From NCBI GenBank assembly GCA_900541865.1, contig UQLO01000051.1, forward strand, positions 1-11,422: DNA of 11,422 nt, given 5' to 3'. This document shows, one piece after another, positions 5,293-11,422 of this stretch; the first letter of the stretch is position 1; the number at the start of each line of letters is the position of its first letter. The notes beneath the pieces are model-generated. The model had not been told where the DNA came from. It did not search any database and saw only the letters and a list, made by a program, of their open reading frames with translations. The translations under genes were made by a program, and so were the position numbers. This DNA is from an uncultured Porphyromonadaceae bacterium (GTDB lineage Bacteria > Bacteroidota > Bacteroidia > Bacteroidales > Muribaculaceae).

Positions 5293-7551
5293 TCAGTTAA
5301 CCCTGGCGGCGGACTGAACGCCGTTAATTCGTTTGGCCAGGGAGCAGAGGTCGCGGACAACGTCGGCGTCGCTCACGCGCACCCAGAGGTCGCAGTGGAA
5401 CACGGCTCCGGTGGCCTCAATGTCGACCTTACGCATATCGATTCCCAAATGGGTTGAAATCATGTTAGTAAGCTCCTGAAGGATGCCCCGACGGTCGATG
5501 CCCTCAATGTGAATGTGGGCCAGGAATCGCTCGTCGACGCTCTCCCACTGAGTGGCGACAATGCGGCTACCATATGTAGCCTTCAGCACTTGGGCGTGTG
5601 CGCAGTCGAGGGAGTGTATTTCGAGCTGTCCGTCGTCGTTGATGAAGCCCATCACGTCGTCGCCGGGAATAGGCGAGCAGCAGTCGGCCAGGCGGAAGTT
5701 GGCGCCGTTCTCGTCGACCTTGAGGGAGTATATCTGCTTGGGGTTTATGGGTTCGGGCTGAGTCTCGGCAACCGGCTCCTCGTCCTCCTTCTTGCGCCCC
5801 AGGCCGATTGGCCAAATCTTGGATAGAATAGCCTTTGTACGTCCGGGTTTTGCATTGCTGACAGCTCTCTTGAGGAGCGAAGGCAGGTAGTCGCCCAAGG
5901 CAATTTCGCCGGCGCCGAGCTGGTAGCAGAGGTCGTCGCGGTTGCCGACATGGTAGATGCCCTGAATCTTGGTGATAACCAGGTTGTTGTCGGGCAGGTC
6001 GTTGTCTTTGAGCCATTTGGTGAGAATAGCGTTGCCTGCGGAGATGAGAGGCTGTCGTTCGGCGCGCAGAGCTTTACGCAGTCGTGTGCGACCCTTTGCA
6101 GTGACCATAAAATTCTCCCATTCGGGCAGCGGGACCTGCGTTTTCGAAGTCAGCACCTCGACCTGGTCGCCGCTGCGCAGCTCGTGCTGGAGTGGCACCA
6201 GCTTGTGGTTTACCTTGGCGGCTATGCAGTGCATGCCGATTTCGGTGTGGAGTGCAAATGCCAAGTCGAGCACCGTGGCGCCCGAGGGTAGGGTCTGGAG
6301 CTCTCCGGCGGGGGTAAACACCACAATCTCTGAGGAGAAAAGATTGAGCTTCAGCGTATTGAGGAAGTCGATGGCACTTGGTTCGGGATTGTCGAGAATA
6401 TCCTTGATGGTTTTGAGCCATGCGTTGAGCTCCGACTCCTCGTCGCCCTCTCCGATTTTGTACTTCCAGTGTGCGGCGAAGCCTTTTTCGGCGATTTCGT
6501 CCATACGCCGCGAGCGTATCTGCACCTCGATCCAATTTCCGTCGGGACCCATAACAGTGAGGTGAAGCGCCTGATAGCCATTAGCTTTTGGCGTTACAAT
6601 CCAGTCGCGGGTTCGCGTGGGGTGGAGTTGGTACAGGTCGGTGATGGCAGAATAGATGCTCCAGCAGATGCCCTTCTCCTTGGCTTGGTCGTCGCAGTCG
6701 AAGACAATGCGCATGGCATACAGATCGTAGATTTCCTCGAATGGCAAATGCTTGGCTTCCATCTTCTTATAGATGGAGTAGATTGATTTGAGGCGGGCCT
6801 TTGCCTCATATCGTATACCCAGCGTATTGAGCTTCTCCTTGATAGGGGCGGCGAAGTCGGTATAGACGGCGGTACGCCGCTCCTGAGTCTGGCGAATCTT
6901 GTCGGAAATCTCGCGATAGATGTCGGGATGCTCGTGTTTGAAGCTAAGGTCCTCAAGCTCAGTCTTAATTTCGAAAAGGCCGAGGCGATGGGCCAGCGGG
7001 GCATAGATGTAGAGCGTTTCGCCGGCAATCTTGTAGCGCTTGTTGGGGGCCATGGAGCCCAGGGTGCGCATATTGTGCAGGCGGTCGGCCATCTTGATGA
7101 GCACCACGCGGATATCCTCGCTCATAGTGAGGAGCAACTTGCGGAAATTTTCGGCCTGCATGGAAGCCTTGTCGCCGAAGATGCCGCCGGAAATCTTTGT
7201 CAGCCCCTCGACGAGCTGAGCAATCTTAGGTCCGAAATGTTGCTCAATATCCTCGACGGTATAGTCGGTGTCTTCGACAACATCATGGAGCAGAGCGGCG
7301 CAAATCGAAGTCGAGCCCAGGCCAATCTCCTGAGAGGCAATCTTAGCCACGGCGATGGGGTGCATGATATAAGGCTCGCCGGAGCGGCGCCGAATACCCT
7401 TGTGGGCCTCGCGGGCAAAAGCAAAAGCACGTTCGATAATCTCAACCTTCTTGCGGTGGTTGCTTTTGAGATAACCGTCGAGGAGGTCGGCGAAAGCGTC
7501 CTCCACCATTTGCTTCTCCTGCTCCGGGGTCATTTTACTATTGTATTCCAT
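5293..7551 (-). CDS. rel: Bifunctional (p)ppGpp synthetase/hydrolase, Rel/SpoT family
   Basis: Makes and degrades the alarmone (p)ppGpp in the stringent response. The 752 residues give the full long-RSH layout. The HD hydrolase domain has H64 (YIMHPI), H89-D90 (LLHD), E93-D94 and D156 in KMADRLHNM, so hydrolysis should be intact. The synthetase region (about 245-365) includes KARLKSIYSIYKKM, YDLYAMRIVF with D276, YQALHLTV and E342 in IEVQIRSR, so synthesis should also be intact. TGS follows at about 407-468, then a conserved Cys/His region (C624-C625, H646, C650) and a C-terminal ACT domain from about 675. It is the first gene of the rel-lepB-wbqC operon and has a strong promoter at 7584-7615. 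The start MEYNSKM fits a leader of about 25 nt; the downstream Met7 is an alternative. Confidence 0.96.
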   Translation of the reverse strand: MEYNSKMTPEQEKQMVEDAFADLLDGYLKSNHRKKVEIIERAFAFAREAHKGIRRRSGEPYIMHPIAVAKIASQEIGLGSTSICAALLHDVVEDTDYTVEDIEQHFGPKIAQLVEGLTKISGGIFGDKASMQAENFRKLLLTMSEDIRVVLIKMADRLHNMRTLGSMAPNKRYKIAGETLYIYAPLAHRLGLFEIKTELEDLSFKHEHPDIYREISDKIRQTQERRTAVYTDFAAPIKEKLNTLGIRYEAKARLKSIYSIYKKMEAKHLPFEEIYDLYAMRIVFDCDDQAKEKGICWSIYSAITDLYQLHPTRTRDWIVTPKANGYQALHLTVMGPDGNWIEVQIRSRRMDEIAEKGFAAHWKYKIGEGDEESELNAWLKTIKDILDNPEPSAIDFLNTLKLNLFSSEIVVFTPAGELQTLPSGATVLDLAFALHTEIGMHCIAAKVNHKLVPLQHELRSGDQVEVLTSKTQVPLPEWENFMVTAKGRTRLRKALRAERQPLISAGNAILTKWLKDNDLPDNNLVITKIQGIYHVGNRDDLCYQLGAGEIALGDYLPSLLKRAVSNAKPGRTKAILSKIWPIGLGRKKEDEEPVAETQPEPINPKQIYSLKVDENGANFRLADCCSPIPGDDVMGFINDDGQLEIHSLDCAHAQVLKATYGSRIVATQWESVDERFLAHIHIEGIDRRGILQELTNMISTHLGIDMRKVDIEATGAVFHCDLWVRVSDADVVRDLCSLAKRINGVQSAARVN

Positions 7552-7583
7552 GCCTCAAAAAGTGCTGATTGACCAAATTAGCG

Positions 7584-7615
7584 CAAAAATACTCCAATAG
7601 CGGCGAATATGCAAA
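7584..7615 (-). promoter_or_regulatory. Promoter of the rel-lepB-wbqC operon
   Basis: On the minus strand, TTTG (7612-7615) is followed by exactly 20 nt and TATTTTTG (7584-7591), a full match to the Bacteroidota pattern TTTG-N19-21-TAnnTTTG. Transcription should start near 7577, about 25 nt before the rel ATG. Confidence 0.8.
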
Positions 7616-7640
7616 AAAAATCCCCTAATTAACCTTAAGA

Positions 7641-7737
7641 GCTCCGCGAAGCGGCTTCCCGGCGAACCATAGCCGGGGACTACGCGTTTTATTTGGTGAA
7701 CCGCAGCAGATATCCGGGTCACCGCCGGGGTATCTGC
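7641..7737. other. Hairpin cluster in the rel/rubrerythrin divergent region
   Basis: Three inverted repeats lie in the 271-nt gap between the divergent genes: CCGC-GAA-GCGG at 7644-7654, CCCGGC/GCCGGG at 7658-7663/7672-7677, and a 10-bp stem with one G-T pair, GCAGATATCC/GGGTATCTGC, at 7706-7715/7728-7737. They are upstream of rubrerythrin and upstream of the rel promoter. I find no good TTTG/TAnnTTTG pair for rubrerythrin, so its promoter remains unlocated. Confidence 0.5.
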
Positions 7738-7822
7738 CCTCCGGCCGCCACATACATGACTAACAATACTCTTTCCGGCACATTTCCAAAAGCTTGGGAG
7801 GGTCCAAAACAAACATTCCGCC

Positions 7823-8413
7823 ATGACAACAAAATCCCTCAAAGGCACCCAGACCGAGAAAAACCTGGTTATTGCCTACCTTGCCGAATCGGCTGCCTAC
7901 ACGCGCTACACCTACTACGCCCAGCAGGCAACCAAGGAACAGTATTTCCCCATCGCCATAGTGTTCAACGCCACCGCGGCAAATGAACTACACCACGGCA
8001 AAATCTTCTTTAAATTCCTCCAGGGAGGCAATATCACCGTGCCCTGCAATGCCGATGCCGGCGTAATAGGCACCACCGAGCAGAACCTCATCACCGCCGC
8101 CCACGAAGAAGAGGTCGAAGGCGTCGAACTCTACACCAACGCCGCCAAGGTTGCCCTCGAGGAAGGTTTCCCCGAAATAGCAGCCCACTTCAGCGCCATC
8201 GCTACCATCGAGAACCAACACCGCCAGCGCTTCCTACACTATCTGGACCAGGTCCAGAAGGGAACTGTATGGAAACGCGACAAACCCATCACCTGGAAGT
8301 GCCTCGTCTGCGGCTATGAATACGTCGGAACCGAGCCTCCCACAAAGTGCCCCGCCTGCGACCATCCCTACCAGCACTACGTCGGCATGGACTACGTCGA
8401 AGGTCTCGAATAA
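7823..8413 (+). CDS. rbr: Rubrerythrin
   Basis: A non-haem diiron protein that reduces hydrogen peroxide to water in anaerobes, in the cytoplasm. It has 196 residues. The diiron four-helix domain covers 1-145, with ligands E22 (AYLAESAAYTRY), E55 and H58 (NELHH), E96 and E99, and E130 with H133 (IENQH). The rubredoxin domain covers about 155-196, with a single Fe(Cys)4 site from C160-x2-C163 and C176-x2-C179. Two thioredoxin-like genes follow on the same strand after 58 nt, which suits a shared role in oxidative stress. Start ATG at 7823; no clear Shine-Dalgarno, as is normal in this phylum. The assignment is secure. Confidence 0.95.
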   Translation: MTTKSLKGTQTEKNLVIAYLAESAAYTRYTYYAQQATKEQYFPIAIVFNATAANELHHGKIFFKFLQGGNITVPCNADAGVIGTTEQNLITAAHEEEVEGVELYTNAAKVALEEGFPEIAAHFSAIATIENQHRQRFLHYLDQVQKGTVWKRDKPITWKCLVCGYEYVGTEPPTKCPACDHPYQHYVGMDYVEGLE

Positions 8414-8471
8414 AGCATCGCCCCGAGGACGCCGCACAATTCCGCAACAATCATAAAATCAACATAACAAC

Positions 8472-8789
8472 ATGAGCGATTTCAATAAACTTATACAGGA
8501 GAACAAACCCACACTGGTCGACTTCTTCGCAACATGGTGCGGCCCCTGCCGCGTGCAGGGCCCCATTCTGGAGGACGTCAAGAAAACCGTCGGCGACACC
8601 GCCAACATCCTCAAAGTCGACATCGACGCCAACCGTGAACTCGCAAACCAGTACCGCGTGCAGTCCGTGCCCACACTGATTATGTTCAAGAACGGCGAGG
8701 CCATCTGGCGCGCAGTCGGCGTGCAGCAGGCCGACGTCCTGGTCCAGAAAATCAAGGACCATCAGGAAACCAAATCCGACGAATTCTAA
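8472..8789 (+). CDS. trxA: Thioredoxin (CGPC active site)
   Basis: A small cytoplasmic dithiol reductase of 105 residues, the usual thioredoxin length. The active site is ATWCGPC with C23 and C26, preceded by the LVDFFA strand, and the conserved cis-proline is P67 in SVPT. The buried aspartate of the fold is D17 in VDFF. It lacks a signal peptide. The tail ETKSDEF is charged and extends slightly beyond the fold. It lies 58 nt after rubrerythrin and 15 nt before a second thioredoxin-like gene, so the three are probably co-transcribed. Whether this is the main cellular thioredoxin or a stress-specific one cannot be told from this window. Confidence 0.92.
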   Translation: MSDFNKLIQENKPTLVDFFATWCGPCRVQGPILEDVKKTVGDTANILKVDIDANRELANQYRVQSVPTLIMFKNGEAIWRAVGVQQADVLVQKIKDHQETKSDEF

Positions 8790-8804
8790 AAAAACACTCC
8801 AACC

Positions 8805-9122
8805 ATGACAACCAACGAATCACTGGACAAGTTGCTCGTCGACTACCTTGGCGGCTCCAAACCCACCATGGTGGAGTTCTACGACCCCAACTGCGACAAG
8901 TGTCTTAAGACAATCCCCGTGCTGGGCGAACTTCGCGACAAGTTCACAGGCCGCGCAAACGTAGTCGCCGTCGACAAAGACGCCAGCGGCGACCTCGTGC
9001 AGAAATACCACGTCCATTCATATCCTACCTTCATTCTGTTCAAGGACGGCCAGGAAGTGTGGCGCGACGGCGGCGCTAAGCCCCTGAGCGAGCTCACCGA
9101 CATGATACACCGCTTCGAATAG
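8805..9122 (+). CDS. Thioredoxin-like protein with CDKC active site
   Basis: Also 105 residues with the complete thioredoxin fold pattern: strand MVEFYD, a redox motif at 30-33, the cis-proline P74 in SYPTF, and the FKDGQEVWRDGG segment. The active site reads PNCDKCLK instead of WCGPCR: the tryptophan is N29 and the Gly-Pro dipeptide is Asp-Lys. Dipeptides between the cysteines set redox potential in this family, so a different potential or partner is likely (inference). The buried aspartate of classical thioredoxins is E24. It starts 15 nt after the CGPC thioredoxin and is followed by a strong terminator. It may serve a specific peroxidase or oxidoreductase rather than general reduction; the partner is unknown. 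Confidence 0.85.
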   Translation: MTTNESLDKLLVDYLGGSKPTMVEFYDPNCDKCLKTIPVLGELRDKFTGRANVVAVDKDASGDLVQKYHVHSYPTFILFKDGQEVWRDGGAKPLSELTDMIHRFE

Positions 9123-9137
9123 AACGCGGAATGCAAG

Positions 9138-9180
9138 ATACAAAATGGGGCGACCCCGACCGGGGCGCCCTATTTTGTAT
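9138..9180. terminator. Strong bidirectional terminator
   Basis: A 15-bp stem with one G-T pair joins ATACAAAATGGGGCG (9138-9152) to CGCCCTATTTTGTAT (9166-9180). After an unpaired A it continues with CCCC/GGGG (9154-9157/9162-9165) around GACC. It begins 15 nt after the second thioredoxin stop and could also stop transcription arriving from the transporter gene on the other strand. Confidence 0.88.
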
Positions 9181-9237
9181 TCACAGGGCCCGATGGCAGG
9201 CTGCCGGTAAAATTTGCCGCTTTCGACCGCCAATTCC

Positions 9238-9269
9238 TTTGGATATTAAATAAAAAACACCAACCTTTG
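9238..9269 (+). promoter_or_regulatory. Candidate orphan promoter
   Basis: TTTG (9238-9241), 20 nt, then AACCTTTG (9262-9269), which differs from TAnnTTTG by one base. A start would fall near 9275, inside the first 22-bp repeat, with no protein-coding gene downstream on this strand within the window up to the tRNA. Spacing is ideal but the -7 element is imperfect. Confidence 0.4.
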
Positions 9270-9325
9270 CCTCGGAAACGTGGTTTTCAGCGGATGTCGA
9301 ACCCCTCGGAAACGTGGTTTTCAGC
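9270..9325 (+). repeat. Two exact 22-bp direct repeats
   Basis: Copies at 9270-9291 and 9304-9325 begin CCTCGGAAACGTGGTTTTC and end AGC, separated by 12 nt. Each contains AAAC-GTG-GTTT, a small hyphenated palindrome. A related palindrome, AAACACTTGTTT, follows at 9341-9352, keeping a spacing of 34 then 31 nt. The surrounding gap (9181-9378) holds no gene I can recognise. Confidence 0.75.
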
Positions 9326-9378
9326 TTCAGATAGGCCCTTAAACACTTGTTTGACAGCTTACGGGGTGAGTGCCGATT

Positions 9379-11043
9379 CTACACCAGGCAGAGGATGAGG
9401 GCCTGGGCCACCACCACGCGCAGAAACATAGTCAGAGGGTACACCGTAGAGTAGGCTACGGCCGGAGCGTCGTTGCCCGTCGAGTTGTTGGCGAAGGCCA
9501 GGGCGGGCGGGTCGGTGCAGCCGCCGCTCACAAGGCCCATGATGGTCAGATAGTTGATTTTGTATACTCCGCGGGCAATGCATCCAACCACCACCAAAGG
9601 AAGCAGGGTGATGGCGAAGCCGAAAATCACCCACCACATGCCTTGCTCCGAAAATACCGTAGAGGCGAAGTCGCGGCCCGCGGCTATGCCGACGGCTGCA
9701 AGGAAGAGGCAGATGCCCAGCTCGCGCAGAAGCAGCGAGGCTGCGCTCGAGGTGTAGGTGACCAGCTTGAACTTATAGCCGAAGCGGCTCAGAAGGATGG
9801 CAACCACCAGCGGACCGCCCGCAAGCCCCAGCTTCATGCCGTAGCCCAGGTCTACCGAGCCGAGCACGATACCCAGAATTATGCCGACAAAGATGGTAAT
9901 CAGATTCGGCTGGTCAAGACGCTTGAGCGAGTTGCCCAGGCGCGAGGCAAGGCGGTCGATGTCCTCCAGATTGCCCACCACGGTGATGCGGTCGCCCATC
10001 TGTAGGCGAAGGTTCGGCGAGGCCAGAAGGTCGACGCCGGCGCGGTTGACGCGCGTGCAGTTCAGCTTGTAGCCGTTGTGGAGGCGCAGGCTGCCCAGCG
10101 CAACGCCGTTGTACTCGCTCTTGGTAATCAGTATGCGCCGTGAGTAGACAGGAGCCGGTATTGCCTCCCAGTCCATCTCCACCTGCGGGCCGATGACGGC
10201 CTTGAAGCGGTCGGCGTCGTGGGCCGAGCATACAATAAGCAAGATGTCGCCCGTATGAATCTGCGTGGTCGACTTCGGGATGGTAATCTCGCCCGAAGCA
10301 CCCATGATGCGCGAAACCACAAAGTTGGTCTGCACAACGTCGTGAAGCTCGAAGAGCGTCTTGCCGTCGATAAGGCTGTTGGTAACCTTCACCGAAAGCA
10401 GATATGGCTTCAGATGGCTGTCCTCCTGGTCTGTCTCTATCTTGCGGATTTCCTCGTCGGTCTTGATGCGGAAAATACCCTTTACGATAAACATACTCAG
10501 AATAATGCCGATCACGCCCAGCGGATAGGCCGCTGCGTAGCCGTTGGCCATCACATTGGCAGCCTCGGCGCCCGCTCCCGGCATCGTCGTTACTGCCTGC
10601 TGTGCCGCCGCAAGTCCCGGCGTGTTGGTCACTGCACCACTCATAACGCCTACCAGAGCTACAATGTCGCGCTCCCACCCCGCATAATATATAATAAGGA
10701 CTATTGCAACATTGAGAGCTATGCCGAGCAGCGCAAGACCGTTGAGCCGGACGCCGCCTTTTTTGAACGACGAAAAGAAACCGGGACCAACCTGCAGACC
10801 TATCGAAAATATAAAAAGGATAAGACCGAACTCGCGAACAAACTTCAGTATCGAAGCGTCGATCTCGTACTGAAAATGACCCATCAGAATACCCACAAAC
10901 AGCACGAAAGTAACGCCCAGCGACACTCCGAAAATCTTTATCTTGCCGATAAAGATACCCGCCGCTATTACAAACGACAGCAGGATAAGCGTTGCGGCCA
11001 ACCCCGTGTTGTGGGGTGCAAACAACTCTAACAAACTTTCCAT
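9379..11043 (-). CDS. AspT/YidE-type putative transporter with two RCK_C domains
   Basis: An inner-membrane protein of the aspartate:alanine exchanger superfamily, 554 residues, very near E. coli YidE in length. Hydrophobic segments fill about 12-190 and 378-554; between them are two cytoplasmic RCK_C (TrkA-C) domains at about 216-286 and 298-370. The two membrane halves carry matching signatures, SGAVTNTPGLAAA (135-147) and SGGCTDPPALAFA (506-518), plus AYPLG and VYPLT, showing the internal duplication. GLQVGPGFFSSFKKGG at 82-97 is also typical. The substrate is unknown. I start it at the ATG at 11043; a TTG at 11079 would add 12 residues but sits almost on the predicted transcription start. 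It is convergent with the thioredoxin genes. Confidence 0.9.
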   Translation of the reverse strand: MESLLELFAPHNTGLAATLILLSFVIAAGIFIGKIKIFGVSLGVTFVLFVGILMGHFQYEIDASILKFVREFGLILFIFSIGLQVGPGFFSSFKKGGVRLNGLALLGIALNVAIVLIIYYAGWERDIVALVGVMSGAVTNTPGLAAAQQAVTTMPGAGAEAANVMANGYAAAYPLGVIGIILSMFIVKGIFRIKTDEEIRKIETDQEDSHLKPYLLSVKVTNSLIDGKTLFELHDVVQTNFVVSRIMGASGEITIPKSTTQIHTGDILLIVCSAHDADRFKAVIGPQVEMDWEAIPAPVYSRRILITKSEYNGVALGSLRLHNGYKLNCTRVNRAGVDLLASPNLRLQMGDRITVVGNLEDIDRLASRLGNSLKRLDQPNLITIFVGIILGIVLGSVDLGYGMKLGLAGGPLVVAILLSRFGYKFKLVTYTSSAASLLLRELGICLFLAAVGIAAGRDFASTVFSEQGMWWVIFGFAITLLPLVVVGCIARGVYKINYLTIMGLVSGGCTDPPALAFANNSTGNDAPAVAYSTVYPLTMFLRVVVAQALILCLV

Positions 11044-11087
11044 CTCAAAAAATAAAGTTCCGGAGACCCTCGCCTCCAATTTTGCCG

Positions 11088-11119
11088 CAAAATTACAAAA
11101 AATTAGTCGTATACGGAAA
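11088..11119 (-). promoter_or_regulatory. Promoter of the transporter gene
   Basis: On the minus strand TTTC (11116-11119) precedes TAATTTTG (11088-11095) by 20 nt. The -7 element is a full consensus match and the -33 element has one mismatch. Predicted start is near 11081, giving a leader of about 38 nt to the ATG at 11043. Confidence 0.65.
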
Positions 11120-11279
11120 TTTTATTTGGCACCATTCCCGACCATTCCCGACGCCCTGCCCACCCCTGTGCCGGCGCCCCCGCCGGCTCCCCAAGCCCCT
11201 GCCGGCCGCTTTCAGAACCCGCGCTATGGCCGATTTTGTGGCCCCTTTTGCAAAAAAATCTAAAAAATAAGCAAGAAAG
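11120..11279. other. GC-rich gap between transporter and tRNA promoters
   Basis: No gene is apparent. The stretch contains ACCATTCCCG twice in tandem (11131-11150) and a perfect 7-bp inverted repeat GCCGGCG-CCCC-CGCCGGC at 11170-11187, then becomes A-rich from about 11251. No T run follows the hairpin, so it is not a classical terminator. Confidence 0.5.
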
Positions 11280-11311
11280 TTTGGCCGGACCAAAATATTG
11301 CCGTATCTTTG
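11280..11311 (+). promoter_or_regulatory. Promoter of tRNA-Asn
   Basis: TTTG (11280-11283), 20 nt, TATCTTTG (11304-11311) followed by CA: a full match to the Bacteroidota promoter pattern. Transcription should start near 11318, about 28 nt before the mature tRNA. Confidence 0.85.
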
Positions 11312-11345
11312 CACCGCAAAAGCAACCCGGAGGGGTGCTGATACT

Positions 11346-11419
11346 GCTTCAATAGCTCAGTCGGTTAGAGCATCTGACTGTTAATCAGAGGGTCGTTGGT
11401 TCGAGTCCATCTTGAAGCG
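11346..11419 (+). tRNA. tRNA-Asn (GTT)
   Basis: Complete cloverleaf of 74 nt. Acceptor GCTTCAA pairs with TTGAAGC (11412-11418) with discriminator G11419. The D-stem is GCTC/GAGC. The anticodon stem TCTGA/TCAGA encloses CTGTTAA, anticodon GTT at 11380-11382. The T-loop is the standard TTCGAGT. The 3' CCA is not encoded, as is usual in this phylum. The T-stem GTTGG/CCATC has one T-T mismatch (11396 with 11410). Confidence 0.95.
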
Positions 11420-11422
11420 CTT

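Noticed and set aside
6928..7572. 214-codon open frame opposite the rel 5' end
   Set aside because: It overlaps the conserved HD domain of Rel and has no recognisable domain of its own.
7692..7774. Rubrerythrin promoter from TTTG at 7692 and TACTCTTTC at 7767
   Set aside because: The spacing is about 70 nt and the second element has an extra base and no final G, so it does not fit the consensus.
10219..11031. 270-codon open frame opposite the transporter
   Set aside because: Composition is basic and featureless, while the minus strand gives a well-formed AspT/YidE protein with two RCK_C domains.
11044..11079. TTG start adding 12 residues to the transporter
   Set aside because: It lies within a few bases of the predicted transcription start, and the ATG at 11043 gives the family length.
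11170..11187. Intrinsic terminator at the GCCGGCG/CGCCGGC hairpin
   Set aside because: No T run on either side and no gene ends nearby on either strand.

Overview
The window looks like ordinary chromosomal DNA from a GC-rich member of the Bacteroidota, most likely order Bacteroidales (possibly Muribaculaceae-like; the family is a guess). The order-level call rests on several promoters of the Bacteroidota type (TTTG, about 20 nt, TAnnTTTG), genes that mostly lack a recognisable Shine-Dalgarno, a bifunctional Rel, a signal peptidase I with the PSSSLEKTL active-site box, and a WbqC-family protein. I see no integrase, transposase, phage gene, CRISPR array or defence system.

Layout. 1-632: gene-free, packed with inverted repeats, hairpins and a 31-nt unit present three times in tandem. 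664-2886 (+): three consecutive FKBP-type peptidyl-prolyl isomerases, predicted to sit in three places: cytoplasm (no signal), periplasm (signal peptide) and membrane (lipoprotein). 2887-3179: terminator plus second copies of the left-hand repeats, so related repeats flank the FKBP operon. 3180-7551 (-): an operon transcribed rel, lepB, wbqC (gap 14 nt, then a 4-nt overlap) with a good promoter at 7584-7615. 7616-7822: divergent intergenic region with a hairpin cluster. 7823-9122 (+): rubrerythrin, a classical thioredoxin (CGPC) and a thioredoxin-like protein with an unusual CDKC site, followed by a strong bidirectional terminator. 9181-9378: a convergent gap holding a promoter-like element directly in front of two exact 22-bp repeats. 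9379-11043 (-): an AspT/YidE-type transporter with two RCK_C domains. 11044-11345: transporter promoter, a GC-rich stretch and a tRNA promoter. 11346-11419 (+): tRNA-Asn(GTT).

How it fits together: the FKBP operon probably serves proline-limited folding across the envelope. The rel operon links stringent-response signalling to general signal-peptide processing by transcription. The rubrerythrin-thioredoxin set looks like a peroxide and thiol-redox module typical of anaerobes. The coding part is largely conventional. The unusual material lies in the intergenic repeats, the 7-nt repeat that puts a stop in all three frames at the wbqC end, the CDKC thioredoxin, the candidate small transcript at about 9275, and a mismatch in the tRNA T-stem.
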